The notes under the pieces are model-generated. The model had not been told where the DNA came from and made no database searches. It was given only the letters and a program-made list of their open reading frames with translations. A program made the translations under genes and the position numbers. 64,000 bases of DNA from CAVOGJ01 sp963695405. Lineage in GTDB: Bacteria; Planctomycetota; Planctomycetia; Pirellulales; Pirellulaceae. Shown one piece after another: positions 56,829 to 64,000 of the stretch. Where the stretch lies: assembly GCA_963695405.1 (NCBI GenBank), contig CAVOGJ010000014.1:372001-436000 (forward strand), in the 5' to 3' direction. Each line of letters opens with the position of its first letter. Position 1 is the stretch's first letter.

Positions 56829-57761
56829 CTAACGACGCCGCCAACGCAAGGCACTGAAGCAACCGGCCAAGATCAACAGGAGCCCCGTACCAGGTTCCGG
56901 AACCAGGCGAATGTTGTCGAAGACAACGACGTTGCTGTTCCCATTCATATCGTCCGGGTTCACCGAGTTGAACGGATCGGACTGGCCAATCATCAACGAA
57001 CCAGCAGTGAACTGGCCGCCGCTGTTGTCAAACGTATTGATCGCCACGCCGTTGACCAACAATGACACGATGCCGCCCACACTTTCGACACCCACTTCAA
57101 TCCAGCGGTTGGCAGGACCGGCGAACTGGTTACCGGGGAAGTCGACGCCAGGTGTGCCGGTATTAAAGCCAGGGATCGAGCCAGGAGTGATATCCTCCCA
57201 ACCCCCCAGGCCGGTTTCCGTACCCGGCGGGTTTTCGAACCGTAGAATGTCGGTACCCGAGCCACCCTCGCCGTCGAACTGCCAAGCCAGTCCATCGCCG
57301 GCATCGAGGCTAAAGCGGAGGGGAACGGCCGTTCCCGTATTAAAAACGCCTATCGTCAGATATTCCGTGCTCCCGTTGCCGCCATTCCAGTAAATGTAGG
57401 CATCGGCGGTCAACGAAAAGTCACCGCTGGGAATGTTCCCTAAGGCCGAGAGGGGTACGATACCCACGCCTTCGCCCTGATCTAGGCCCGGATCGCCGTT
57501 GTCCGTCGTATTGGTTTCAAAGGCCACGCCAATGGTCGTGCCGCCCTCGCTATTCGGGGCCGAGGCGGCACCGATGACGCTGTAGTCAAAGGCGTAATCG
57601 ACACTGCCGTCGAAGCCCAAAGACGGATCCTCCAGCGCCACAATCGGTGCGGACCAACGCGACGCGCCCATGCCGTCGTCCCAGTCCTCAAAGAATTGAG
57701 CCCGAGTGATAGGCGTTATCGCCAAGGCAATTAGCATCGTAAGTCGCAAGGTTCTTTTCAT
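56829..57761 (-). CDS. Secreted PEP-CTERM protein
   Basis: Start chosen at ATG 57761 (MKRTLRLTMLIALAITPITR) with GAAAGGGG upstream. The 310-residue product has a signal peptide, then a beta-rich, Gly/Asp-rich domain of LamG/concanavalin-like appearance (FEDWDDGMGASRW, VDYAFDYSVIGA, TADAYIYWNGGNGS, NVVVFDNIRLVPEP). It ends in VPEPGTGLLLILAGCFSALR with R-R-R, a canonical PEP-CTERM sorting signal. The overall layout, including D-N-I/V-R-V near the end, is shared with the protein at 59762. An exopolysaccharide-associated role is the usual suggestion. Confidence 0.85.
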   Translation of the reverse strand: MKRTLRLTMLIALAITPITRAQFFEDWDDGMGASRWSAPIVALEDPSLGFDGSVDYAFDYSVIGAASAPNSEGGTTIGVAFETNTTDNGDPGLDQGEGVGIVPLSALGNIPSGDFSLTADAYIYWNGGNGSTEYLTIGVFNTGTAVPLRFSLDAGDGLAWQFDGEGGSGTDILRFENPPGTETGLGGWEDITPGSIPGFNTGTPGVDFPGNQFAGPANRWIEVGVESVGGIVSLLVNGVAINTFDNSGGQFTAGSLMIGQSDPFNSVNPDDMNGNSNVVVFDNIRLVPEPGTGLLLILAGCFSALRWRRR

Positions 57762-58029
57762 CAGATCTACACCCCTTTCTTCGAATGCAAGTGGTTCACA
57801 AGACAACCGCTAAAAATAGACGACCGGTCAAACGTCTGCGGCACCAACGATCCGCACCGCAAGGGATCCTCCGGATTCCGCAAGCCATGACCAAACCTCT
57901 CTCACCGCCACCAACCTTCCCCGTTCTAATTCCACTCGCCAGGCGTCGCAAGCGAATTCGCGGCATTCTGCAAAAGTGGACGACGCACGTCTTCAGCCCG
58001 AAATTTGGCACACATTGTAGTGAAAAATT

Positions 58030-58401
58030 CTAGCCACCACCTTGCAGCCGCAGCCCTAAGAGCCCGATCGCTGTGAGCAGCAAGCCGCCCCAACGGAGAC
58101 CGAGTGTGACGGTCTCAGGACGGCTCTTCGCCGATTCCAGCTCCGACTTGAGCGTCGCGAACTCGGTCGTCACCGCGCGATATTCTTCGGCGTCGCGTCC
58201 GCTATCGGCAGTGAGCGGTTTTCGTTCCGCTTTCTTGACCTTGATGTGCAGCAAATGAGCCCGTTCGGTGAGTTCACTCATCCGGTGGCTCTTGTCTACC
58301 GTCCAGGTATCCTCCGGTGGAAAGAAGACGCCCCACAACAGGCTCATTACGACAAGCACCAGGCCCAGGGCAGCAGCAACGATCAGCAGTTTACTTGTCA
58401 T
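58030..58401 (-). CDS. Small membrane protein with coiled coil
   Basis: A 123-residue protein with an N-terminal helix (LLIVAAALGLVLVVMSLLWG), a central soluble coiled coil (SELTERAHLLHIKVKKAER, ATLKSELESAKSR) and a C-terminal helix (LRWGGLLLTAIGLLGLRL). No family recognised. It is preceded on the same strand by the DUF1559 gene (stop at 58436, 34 bases away) and may be co-transcribed with it. Confidence 0.65.
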   Translation of the reverse strand: MTSKLLIVAAALGLVLVVMSLLWGVFFPPEDTWTVDKSHRMSELTERAHLLHIKVKKAERKPLTADSGRDAEEYRAVTTEFATLKSELESAKSRPETVTLGLRWGGLLLTAIGLLGLRLQGGG

Positions 58402-58435
58402 GGGGCCGTTTCGTTATCAATGCAAGTGCGCGGTA

Positions 58436-59473
58436 TTATTCTGTTTCGTCGATGACGAAGCCGTCATTAATACATACGACGAGAGAAAGCACTCCCGTGT
58501 TGATTTCGTCGGTAACGAAGCGTGCGCTTCCATCTCCATAGACGGCATGAACGCCGCCCGGATGCTGGCTGCGAGGTGCGGCCGAACTCCACGATTCGCG
58601 AAAGCAAGGCATGCCAAGGAGATCGGTTGCCTGTTCATCGGTCGCGTCGCAGCGACGAATGTGATCGCGATTGAAACGGCCTGGAGGATTGTTCGGCGGC
58701 TGTGCTAATTCAAAAAAATCAGGGTCGGGGACAAATTTTGTGTTTCCGGCCGTCCCCAGTCCGCAGGCACTTCCCCCTAGCGTCTGACTATGGACATCAA
58801 CGGAGAGTAAGGTGGCCGCCGTCCAAGCCAACGGCCAGGCACCACGTTGGTCATGTTGCGCGTCGCGCGTGCGAACTTCCGTGACAAAAATCGTTTTTGA
58901 CATGCCGTCACGGATACGTCGCATCGACTGCGGCTCATTGATCATCGCTCCTGCAAAGACGGTCTGGCAGGTTATATGCTCGGGGCCCGTATAGGCGGCG
59001 TAGTTCCCTTTGCCAAACATCCGTCCATTCGAGAATTGATCATCGAAGTACATGCGACCAAACGTTTGATCGGAGGGACAAAGCAGGATGCTCGGCTGAG
59101 TGGTGAACAATGCCACCGGTTGGTTGAAGACGTTTTGCGTGAAGTCAATTTGATCGTGGATCGCCTGCTCTTCGATGTAGGGCAGGATTTGAACGATCCA
59201 ACTGAATTGCCCGCCCGAATACATATTTAAGGTCGGGCCGACACCACGGACTTGCATTTGGCTGGAAGGTGGCAATTTGCGGGCGGCGCTTTCGTAATTC
59301 AAGATCGCCAACCCCAAGTTGCGAATGCCGTTGGTGCATTGAATGCGGCGGGCCGCCTCGCGGGCGGTTTGTACCGCCGGCAAGAGAAGTGCCACCAGGA
59401 TGCCAATGATGGCGATCACGACAAGCAGTTCCACCAGCGTGAAACCAAGTCGGGTTTTTCGAGCCCTCAGCAC
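58436..59473 (-). CDS. DUF1559 prepilin-like secreted protein
   Basis: GTG 59473 is chosen because GGGGAGG precedes it by seven bases. The longer open frame upstream is not protein-like. The 345-residue product has RLGFTLVELLVVIAIIGILV, LLPAVQTAREAARR, CTNGIRNLGLAILNYESAAR and YIEEQAIHDQIDFTQ. The C-terminal signature HPGGVHAVYGDGSARFV is canonical. It is intact, unlike the copy at 2221-3298. Prepilin peptidase processing is expected. The role of the mature part is unknown. Confidence 0.9.
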   Translation of the reverse strand: MLRARKTRLGFTLVELLVVIAIIGILVALLLPAVQTAREAARRIQCTNGIRNLGLAILNYESAARKLPPSSQMQVRGVGPTLNMYSGGQFSWIVQILPYIEEQAIHDQIDFTQNVFNQPVALFTTQPSILLCPSDQTFGRMYFDDQFSNGRMFGKGNYAAYTGPEHITCQTVFAGAMINEPQSMRRIRDGMSKTIFVTEVRTRDAQHDQRGAWPLAWTAATLLSVDVHSQTLGGSACGLGTAGNTKFVPDPDFFELAQPPNNPPGRFNRDHIRRCDATDEQATDLLGMPCFRESWSSAAPRSQHPGGVHAVYGDGSARFVTDEINTGVLSLVVCINDGFVIDETE

Positions 59474-59761
59474 AATACACCTCCCCGGCGCTCCGTGGAC
59501 GGAGCAAAATAACAGCGAGTTTTCCCCGAACCCGCAGATTGTATCAACAGAAATTGGTACATGCAATTTGACACGTCTCCCGGCTCTGGGTAATTTATCG
59601 GGGTTGGGGCGTTTGAGAGCGGGCTGCGAGATCTAGCCCTCCAAGGGCGGCTTGACGGTTTCACTCCCACTTCCGTCTTTCGTTCATCGGTTTTTCTTGT
59701 CACTACCGGCCTTCACGTTCCTGACGTGGTGCGCCCCCGTTTCTTTCGTAAGGAGTACCCC

Positions 59762-61345
59762 GTGACTCGACCCGCATTCCGTGTTGCCATGTTCCGGGCA
59801 TTTTTCTTTGCGGCTGCCGCCTTTCTGTTCCTCCCCATGACGTTGGTCAATGCTCAGTCGATCATCTACAGTTCGGAACTCGTCGACAGCACGAATTGGG
59901 GTTACAGCCATTTTGGAGGGATGTCTGCCCCGGATCCGTCGGCGGGCGACACCGTTACGGCGCAGTTCGATTGGGATTATTCCCAGTATGGGATCCCCGA
60001 GGCGCCAAGCAGCGATGCAGGGGACGCCGTGCGACGCGGCTTGCGATTGACCGCGAATGATACCGGGCTCTTCCCTGGGGACCAGATTGCGGTTTTCTAC
60101 CAGGACGCCAGCTTCACCGGACAGTACACGTTCCAGGTGGATGTGTGGGCCAATTGGGCGTCCTCCGGGGGAGTGGGTGTCGGGAGCACGGAGCACGTGG
60201 GGGTCTATGCGGGATTCGATCCCAATGATGTCAACCCTTTCCTAGCTCCAGCCCAAAACGGTGCCGGTATCCTCTTTGACACGGACGGGGACTGCGGCAA
60301 TTGCGACTACATTTTGACCAAGGACGCTGCAGAACTGGACACATTCAGTGGTCAATACGGCGAGACCGACTTCGGTTTTGGCAATCAGCCGGGGTACGAC
60401 AACACGGATTTTAATGAGAATATTGACATCCCGATGCTATTTCCAGCATTCGATATTGGTACGGCCACGAACAATCAGAATGGGTCGGGGGAGCAACCAG
60501 CCGGCGCCGCCGGATACCAGTGGATGACCGTAACCGTCGCAGTGGATACGGACGCGATCGGCAACGGCACCAACGGCACGCCCGGATTGGCAACCTTTAC
60601 GCTGCAAAGCGCCCAATCTGGTAACAGCCTGACCATCGGTACCGTAGACAACAGTGTCGATGACGATATTAATGATGGGATCATCACCAACGAAGCGCCC
60701 GTCGGTATGGGAGGCGGGATCGCACTGATGATGATTGATTTCTTCGGCGGTACACCCCAGCCATTCGATCTGGGATTCATGGTCTTTGATAATGTCCGCG
60801 TCTATGATGGTTTCCTGAACGAGGGGGTCTCTGGCGACTTCAATAACGATGGAGTCTGGGATTGTGACGATGTCAATGCATTGACAGCGGCCGTGGCCGC
60901 CAATAGCACCGATTTGGCGTTCGACATGAACGGGGACGGAGCCGTCACCGCGCTTGACATTACCGAGGCGAATGTGGGCTGGCTGGCCGTGGGTGGTGCT
61001 AACAACGCAGCCGCGACGGGCGGAGCCGCGTTCCTGGAGGGGGATGCCAATCTCGATGGTACCGTGGACGTCTCGGACTTTAATATCTGGAATGGCAACA
61101 AGTTCCAGTCGGTGGCCGCCTGGTGTGCCGGTGACTTTAATGCGGATGGCTCGGTCGACGTCTCCGATTTCAACACCTGGAACGGCAATAAGTTTCAGAC
61201 TTCCAGTGGAACGGCCGTCGTGCCCGAACCGAGTTCGCTCCTCCTGCTCCTGGTGTCCGCCGGCCTGTGGTGGAGTTTACGAAGTCGAGTGTCAGTCGGC
61301 AGCCGCTCGTCGTTTGCGGGGGCGCGATCACTCGGCCGCCCGTGA
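59762..61345 (+). CDS. Secreted dockerin-repeat PEP-CTERM protein
   Basis: GTG 59762 is chosen because a perfect AAGGAG (59750-59755) lies six bases before it. The 527-residue product has a signal peptide (FRAFFFAAAAFLFLPMTLVNAQ) and a large beta-rich domain. Several EF/dockerin-type repeats follow (DFNNDGVWDCDDVNALTAA, DMNGDGAVTALDITEANVG, DANLDGTVDVSDFNIWNGNK, DFNADGSVDVSDFNTWNGNK). It ends VVPEPSSLLLLLVSAGLWWS with a basic tail. The repeats are nearly the same as in the protein at 18913 (shared D-F-N-x-W-N-x-N-K-F-Q), pointing to a paralogous family in this genome. Confidence 0.88.
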   Translation: MTRPAFRVAMFRAFFFAAAAFLFLPMTLVNAQSIIYSSELVDSTNWGYSHFGGMSAPDPSAGDTVTAQFDWDYSQYGIPEAPSSDAGDAVRRGLRLTANDTGLFPGDQIAVFYQDASFTGQYTFQVDVWANWASSGGVGVGSTEHVGVYAGFDPNDVNPFLAPAQNGAGILFDTDGDCGNCDYILTKDAAELDTFSGQYGETDFGFGNQPGYDNTDFNENIDIPMLFPAFDIGTATNNQNGSGEQPAGAAGYQWMTVTVAVDTDAIGNGTNGTPGLATFTLQSAQSGNSLTIGTVDNSVDDDINDGIITNEAPVGMGGGIALMMIDFFGGTPQPFDLGFMVFDNVRVYDGFLNEGVSGDFNNDGVWDCDDVNALTAAVAANSTDLAFDMNGDGAVTALDITEANVGWLAVGGANNAAATGGAAFLEGDANLDGTVDVSDFNIWNGNKFQSVAAWCAGDFNADGSVDVSDFNTWNGNKFQTSSGTAVVPEPSSLLLLLVSAGLWWSLRSRVSVGSRSSFAGARSLGRP

Positions 61346-61668
61346 ATACCCGGAGCGAAACAGCTGCTAAGCAGTGGCTAAACAGCGTTAGCGGTACGCT
61401 CGCCCGACTCGTAGCGCCAGGTGGACGAATCACCCGCCTGCCAGGCGAGGTGTTGTTTGACATCCCACGTCCCCGGTCACGCAACGGATCGTGGTTGAGC
61501 GGTCATCCGCGCGTGTGGACCCTTTTGGCGCAGATGTCACTTGCCGGCACGCACCCGTCTTGTGTTCGTCGATCACCGCGGTAACAAATGGCTCGCAGCC
61601 TCGCTGTAAGGGAAGATGGTGGAGCGAATCGCTCTGCCCCCCGTTCGCCAAACAGCAGGGCCAGAGCC
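61346..61668. other. Intergenic stretch, nothing recognised
   Basis: About 320 bases between the dockerin protein and the gene at 61669. Only short open frames, without a clear terminator. Confidence 0.35.
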
Positions 61669-62760
61669 ATGAACATTTGCCGCCACGCATTCGACCACGG
61701 TATCCTTCATCTCGTCCTGTGCGGTGCGACCTTGTGGCTGTCGGTCACCGCGGTTGAGGCCCAATCCGACTGGCGCGTCTGCTACGAACGAGAGTGTGCT
61801 CAGGCTGCGATTCATTCCGGTTACATCGGTGCCGTCGCCAACGCCCACCATCGACTGGCCGAATCGCAGTTGGTAAAGGCACAAGCCGAGTCCGAGAGGA
61901 TGCGTGGTCTGCGATTGAGGATTGAAGCCGCCAACGCCGCCACCGATCTTGGACAAAAACGGTTTCAAATCTATCAACAGCGGCGACAACTCCGACATGC
62001 GCAACGCCAGCTGGCCGAACAGAGATCACAGCAACAATTACTCAATTCGTTTTTTAACGGTCGGATTACGGCGGAGAATTCACGGGCTTTCGTGAAGTGT
62101 ATGAAACAGGTTCGTTGCTCCGATGCGATGAACCAATTTCTGGGCCAGAAAATCAGTCGCATTGAGGAGCATGATTTTCAAAGTCGCTGTACGATATTTG
62201 CCGTGCTGAAATCAGACGGTTCGTTGCGGCGGCCGCCCGCCGCCCTTTTCACGCGTCAGCCGGATCATCCTATCGCCATCGCTGGCCGCGATGTTCACGA
62301 GGCGTGGCAAGCCTGCTGGCAACGTCTGCGGTATGGTGAAGCCTTGGCCGCTGATGAGCTCCTGCGGTTAAACGAACGGGTCAACGTGTGGGAGACCTCC
62401 GCCAAGACACGGCCCCTGCTAACCTCAGCAGCCGCTCGTTCCACCGCATCGAGCTACCTGCGTACGCTGCGGCAAGTGGTTGCCGCGCTCGAGTCGACAA
62501 AGGGAAGGCAACGCATCGGCTATCTGGCTGAGCAGGGATCCCTTGATTTTCCCGGCGGCAGTCTGGGCCAACTATTGGAATATATTTGCGTGTGGAAGCT
62601 GGAAATTCGCGCCGGTAGTGAAGCCGCGACCCAGCTCGGTCGACTCGGTAATCAGCTTTGCCAGCTGACGGAAGAGTCACTGGACGAAGCCGCCGGCTCG
62701 AAATGGCTCGATGTAACGCTTGTGTCTCACCAGGCGGTCTCGCCACGAGACGGAAGCTGA
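61669..62760 (+). CDS. Exported hypothetical protein
   Basis: Start chosen at ATG 61669 (MNICRHAFDHGILHLVLCGA) because it gives a clean signal peptide ending near V-E-A-Q. The 363-residue product is soluble and mainly helical. A coiled-coil-like section lies around residues 55-125 (AESQLVKAQAESERMRGLR, YQQRRQLRHAQRQLAEQRSQ). Six Cys are scattered in the first half. No domain is recognised. In layout it recalls the exported coiled-coil protein at 38313, but no sequence similarity is obvious. Confidence 0.6.
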   Translation: MNICRHAFDHGILHLVLCGATLWLSVTAVEAQSDWRVCYERECAQAAIHSGYIGAVANAHHRLAESQLVKAQAESERMRGLRLRIEAANAATDLGQKRFQIYQQRRQLRHAQRQLAEQRSQQQLLNSFFNGRITAENSRAFVKCMKQVRCSDAMNQFLGQKISRIEEHDFQSRCTIFAVLKSDGSLRRPPAALFTRQPDHPIAIAGRDVHEAWQACWQRLRYGEALAADELLRLNERVNVWETSAKTRPLLTSAAARSTASSYLRTLRQVVAALESTKGRQRIGYLAEQGSLDFPGGSLGQLLEYICVWKLEIRAGSEAATQLGRLGNQLCQLTEESLDEAAGSKWLDVTLVSHQAVSPRDGS

Positions 62761-62960
62761 CTCGAAGACCGATGGCAGCCGTAGCTTGAATTGATAAACT
62801 CGGGGCCAACTTGTCGTGCCCAGACGGCAGGCCAACGTGGAGATCGAGTTCCGGTGATGTATCGGGCCACGCCTGCTGCGTTGTCTCAAGCGTCTTCGCT
62901 TGCCGCCTCGCGATACCCGGTCATCCCATTTCCATCCACGAACAGAGGAGTGAAGTGCTG

Positions 62961-63389
62961 ATGACGGAATTGCTGATTGGCGTACTCGTCACAATGGTGA
63001 CCGTGGTGATGCATGGGCTGTTCACCACCACGATCGCTGCCATGCTTGAGCGGTACGAGGTACCACTGCTTCGAGATGCAGGGCACATGCGGCGTTCGTT
63101 CATCGTGGCCGCATCGGCCTGCGGTCTGCTTGTGAAACATACGGTGGACATCCTGATTTGGGCCGTCGCATTCTGGGTCTTCGCGGGATCCGAACTACCA
63201 AATTTCGAATCCTCCGTCTACTTTTCGTCGGTCACTTATACGACGCTCGGCTACGGAGACATCGTCATCGCAAAACCGGCACGCATGTTGTGTGGCTTTG
63301 AGGCCATGAACGGCCTGATTCTTTTTGGATTGAGCACGGCTTCCTTATTTGTGCTCGTTGATCGCCTCTGGATCGGACGGAGACAATGA
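62961..63389 (+). CDS. Two-helix potassium channel
   Basis: Start chosen at ATG 62961 with AGAGGAG upstream. The 142-residue membrane protein has an N-terminal helix (LIGVLVTMVTVVMHGLFTT), helices LLVKHTVDILIWAVAFWVF and GLILFGLSTASLFVLVD, and between the last two a pore loop with SSVTYTTLGYGDIVI. T-L-G-Y-G-D is a K+ selectivity filter. It lacks a cytosolic RCK domain, in contrast to the channel at 25853. It belongs to the Ion_trans_2 type. A small passive K+ or cation channel is expected. Confidence 0.8.
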   Translation: MTELLIGVLVTMVTVVMHGLFTTTIAAMLERYEVPLLRDAGHMRRSFIVAASACGLLVKHTVDILIWAVAFWVFAGSELPNFESSVYFSSVTYTTLGYGDIVIAKPARMLCGFEAMNGLILFGLSTASLFVLVDRLWIGRRQ

Positions 63390-63610
63390 TCGAAGAGGAA
63401 GGGCTTGCCGGCTCGGCCCGGTATGCCTCAGCGGCGCTGAGCAGCGCTAGCATAGAGGAAACGCTGATAAACTGTAGCGGTTGGACGGGATTTGCCGATA
63501 ACGGAGATTGTGCATGCGCAGCCAACGTCGCGTCACCGCTGCGCGGCTTGGCAGTGATCTTGATCGCCACGGCGGCAAACTGCCGGGTACATGCTGATTA
63601 CACTCCGGAT

Positions 63611-64000
63611 ATGACGGCCATGACCATCAACAACACCGAGCACAGAAGTGGTGGTTGGGCCTGCGGTCTAGCCTTGCTGCTTTTGCTCGGTGTGCCGATG
63701 CGTGGGGCCATCGGCGAGGGAGTGCAATTCTCCATCGAGTCATGGCCAGAGGATGAGGAAACAACCGGCGTGCCTCCGCTCGATTCTCCCAGGGGCGCTG
63801 CTCAGCGAATCAGATCGAGCATTTCCCCTCGCATCGACTACCGGCCTGTCCTCAGCAGACGGTTCGGACCTCGATTGGATGACGGACATCAAGATTGGCT
63901 ATGACAACGGGTTCGTCGTTGCCAGCGCGCGGGAGCGGTCGCTTGATATCGACGAACTGCCTTACCAACTGCGGGTGAACGGCTGGGGCCAGTTGCGACT
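63611..64000 (+). CDS. Start of an OprO/OprP-like phosphate-selective porin, frameshifted, 3' end outside the window
   Basis: ATG 63611 begins a signal peptide (WACGLALLLLLGVPMRGAIG). After residue about 75 the frame is left near 63835. In the next frame STTGLSSADGSDLDW, then DIKIGYDNGFVVASARERS and LPYQLRVNGWGQLRL run open to the window edge. The motif I-G-Y-D-x-G-F-V-V-A, then P-Y-x-L-x-x-N-G-W-x-Q-L-R, is how planctomycete OprO/P-type porins begin their barrel. An outer-membrane channel for phosphate or other anions is the likely product. The break may be a sequencing error. Confidence 0.5.

Noticed and set aside
1..64000. rRNA and tRNA genes
   Set aside because: No stretch resembling 16S/23S/5S rRNA or a tRNA cloverleaf with CCA end was noticed by eye. 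A tRNAscan/Infernal run would settle this.

Overview
The window looks like a chromosomal piece of a planctomycete, most likely of the Pirellulales type. The evidence is several DUF1559 prepilin-like proteins with the F-T-L-V-E-L-L-V-V-I-A-I-I-G leader, PEP-CTERM/dockerin secreted proteins, a TPR + CRTAC1 (ASPIC/UnbV) pair, large Ser/Thr kinases with sensor domains, an FHA-GAF-adenylate cyclase, a PQQ-type beta-propeller and many small planctomycete-specific proteins. No rRNA, tRNA or CRISPR array was seen.

Layout. 1-8 kb: a truncated secreted glycosidase-like protein, small hypotheticals, a frameshifted DUF1559 gene with a lipoprotein, a broken micro PEP-CTERM gene with a 17-bp tandem repeat, a phosphatase ending in CxxCH, a PQQ propeller protein, and an intact DUF1559 gene behind a Fur-like palindrome. 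8-14.5 kb (minus strand): a signalling block of kinase with pseudo-receiver, FHA-GAF-cyclase, non-RD kinase with extracellular Cache-like sensor, and a small membrane protein. 14.8-21 kb: a 104-bp MITE-like element, the TPR/CRTAC1 operon, a dockerin/PEP-CTERM protein, and an alkyltransferase-endonuclease V fusion. 21-38 kb: a stress or dormancy island of six universal-stress-protein (USP), CBS or ribosome-hibernation genes, a K+ channel with RCK domain, BON, hemerythrin-like and DUF4404 proteins, a class II glutamine amidotransferase, an ATP-grasp protein and a Cu+ P-type ATPase. It is mixed with gene remnants: a gamma-glutamyltransferase fragment and a headless cation ATPase that carries an in-frame MITE. 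38-41 kb: a coiled-coil secreted protein, a SEC-C remnant and an IS91-family remnant. 41-50.4 kb: one giant reducing type I polyketide synthase, KS-AT-DH-psiKR-ER-KR-ACP-C*-R. 50.4-56.7 kb: an ABA4-like membrane protein and a TetR-MFP-RND efflux operon. 56.8-64 kb: PEP-CTERM, DUF1559 and dockerin proteins, a two-TM K+ channel, and the start of an OprO/P-like porin.

How the parts may work together. The most notable system is the megasynthase. It has a fully reducing PKS module, then a condensation-like domain with a damaged catalytic motif (HRxxxDR for HHxxxDG), then a thioester-reductase release domain. A degraded IS91 element lies upstream and a regulated efflux pump downstream, so a mobile biosynthetic locus making a reductively released lipid-like product is plausible.

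Caution on sequence quality. At least ten genes are broken by single-base indels, several in short G runs, with family motifs intact on both sides. This suggests draft-sequence errors more than true pseudogenes, and the affected genes are annotated as single units with the break position noted.
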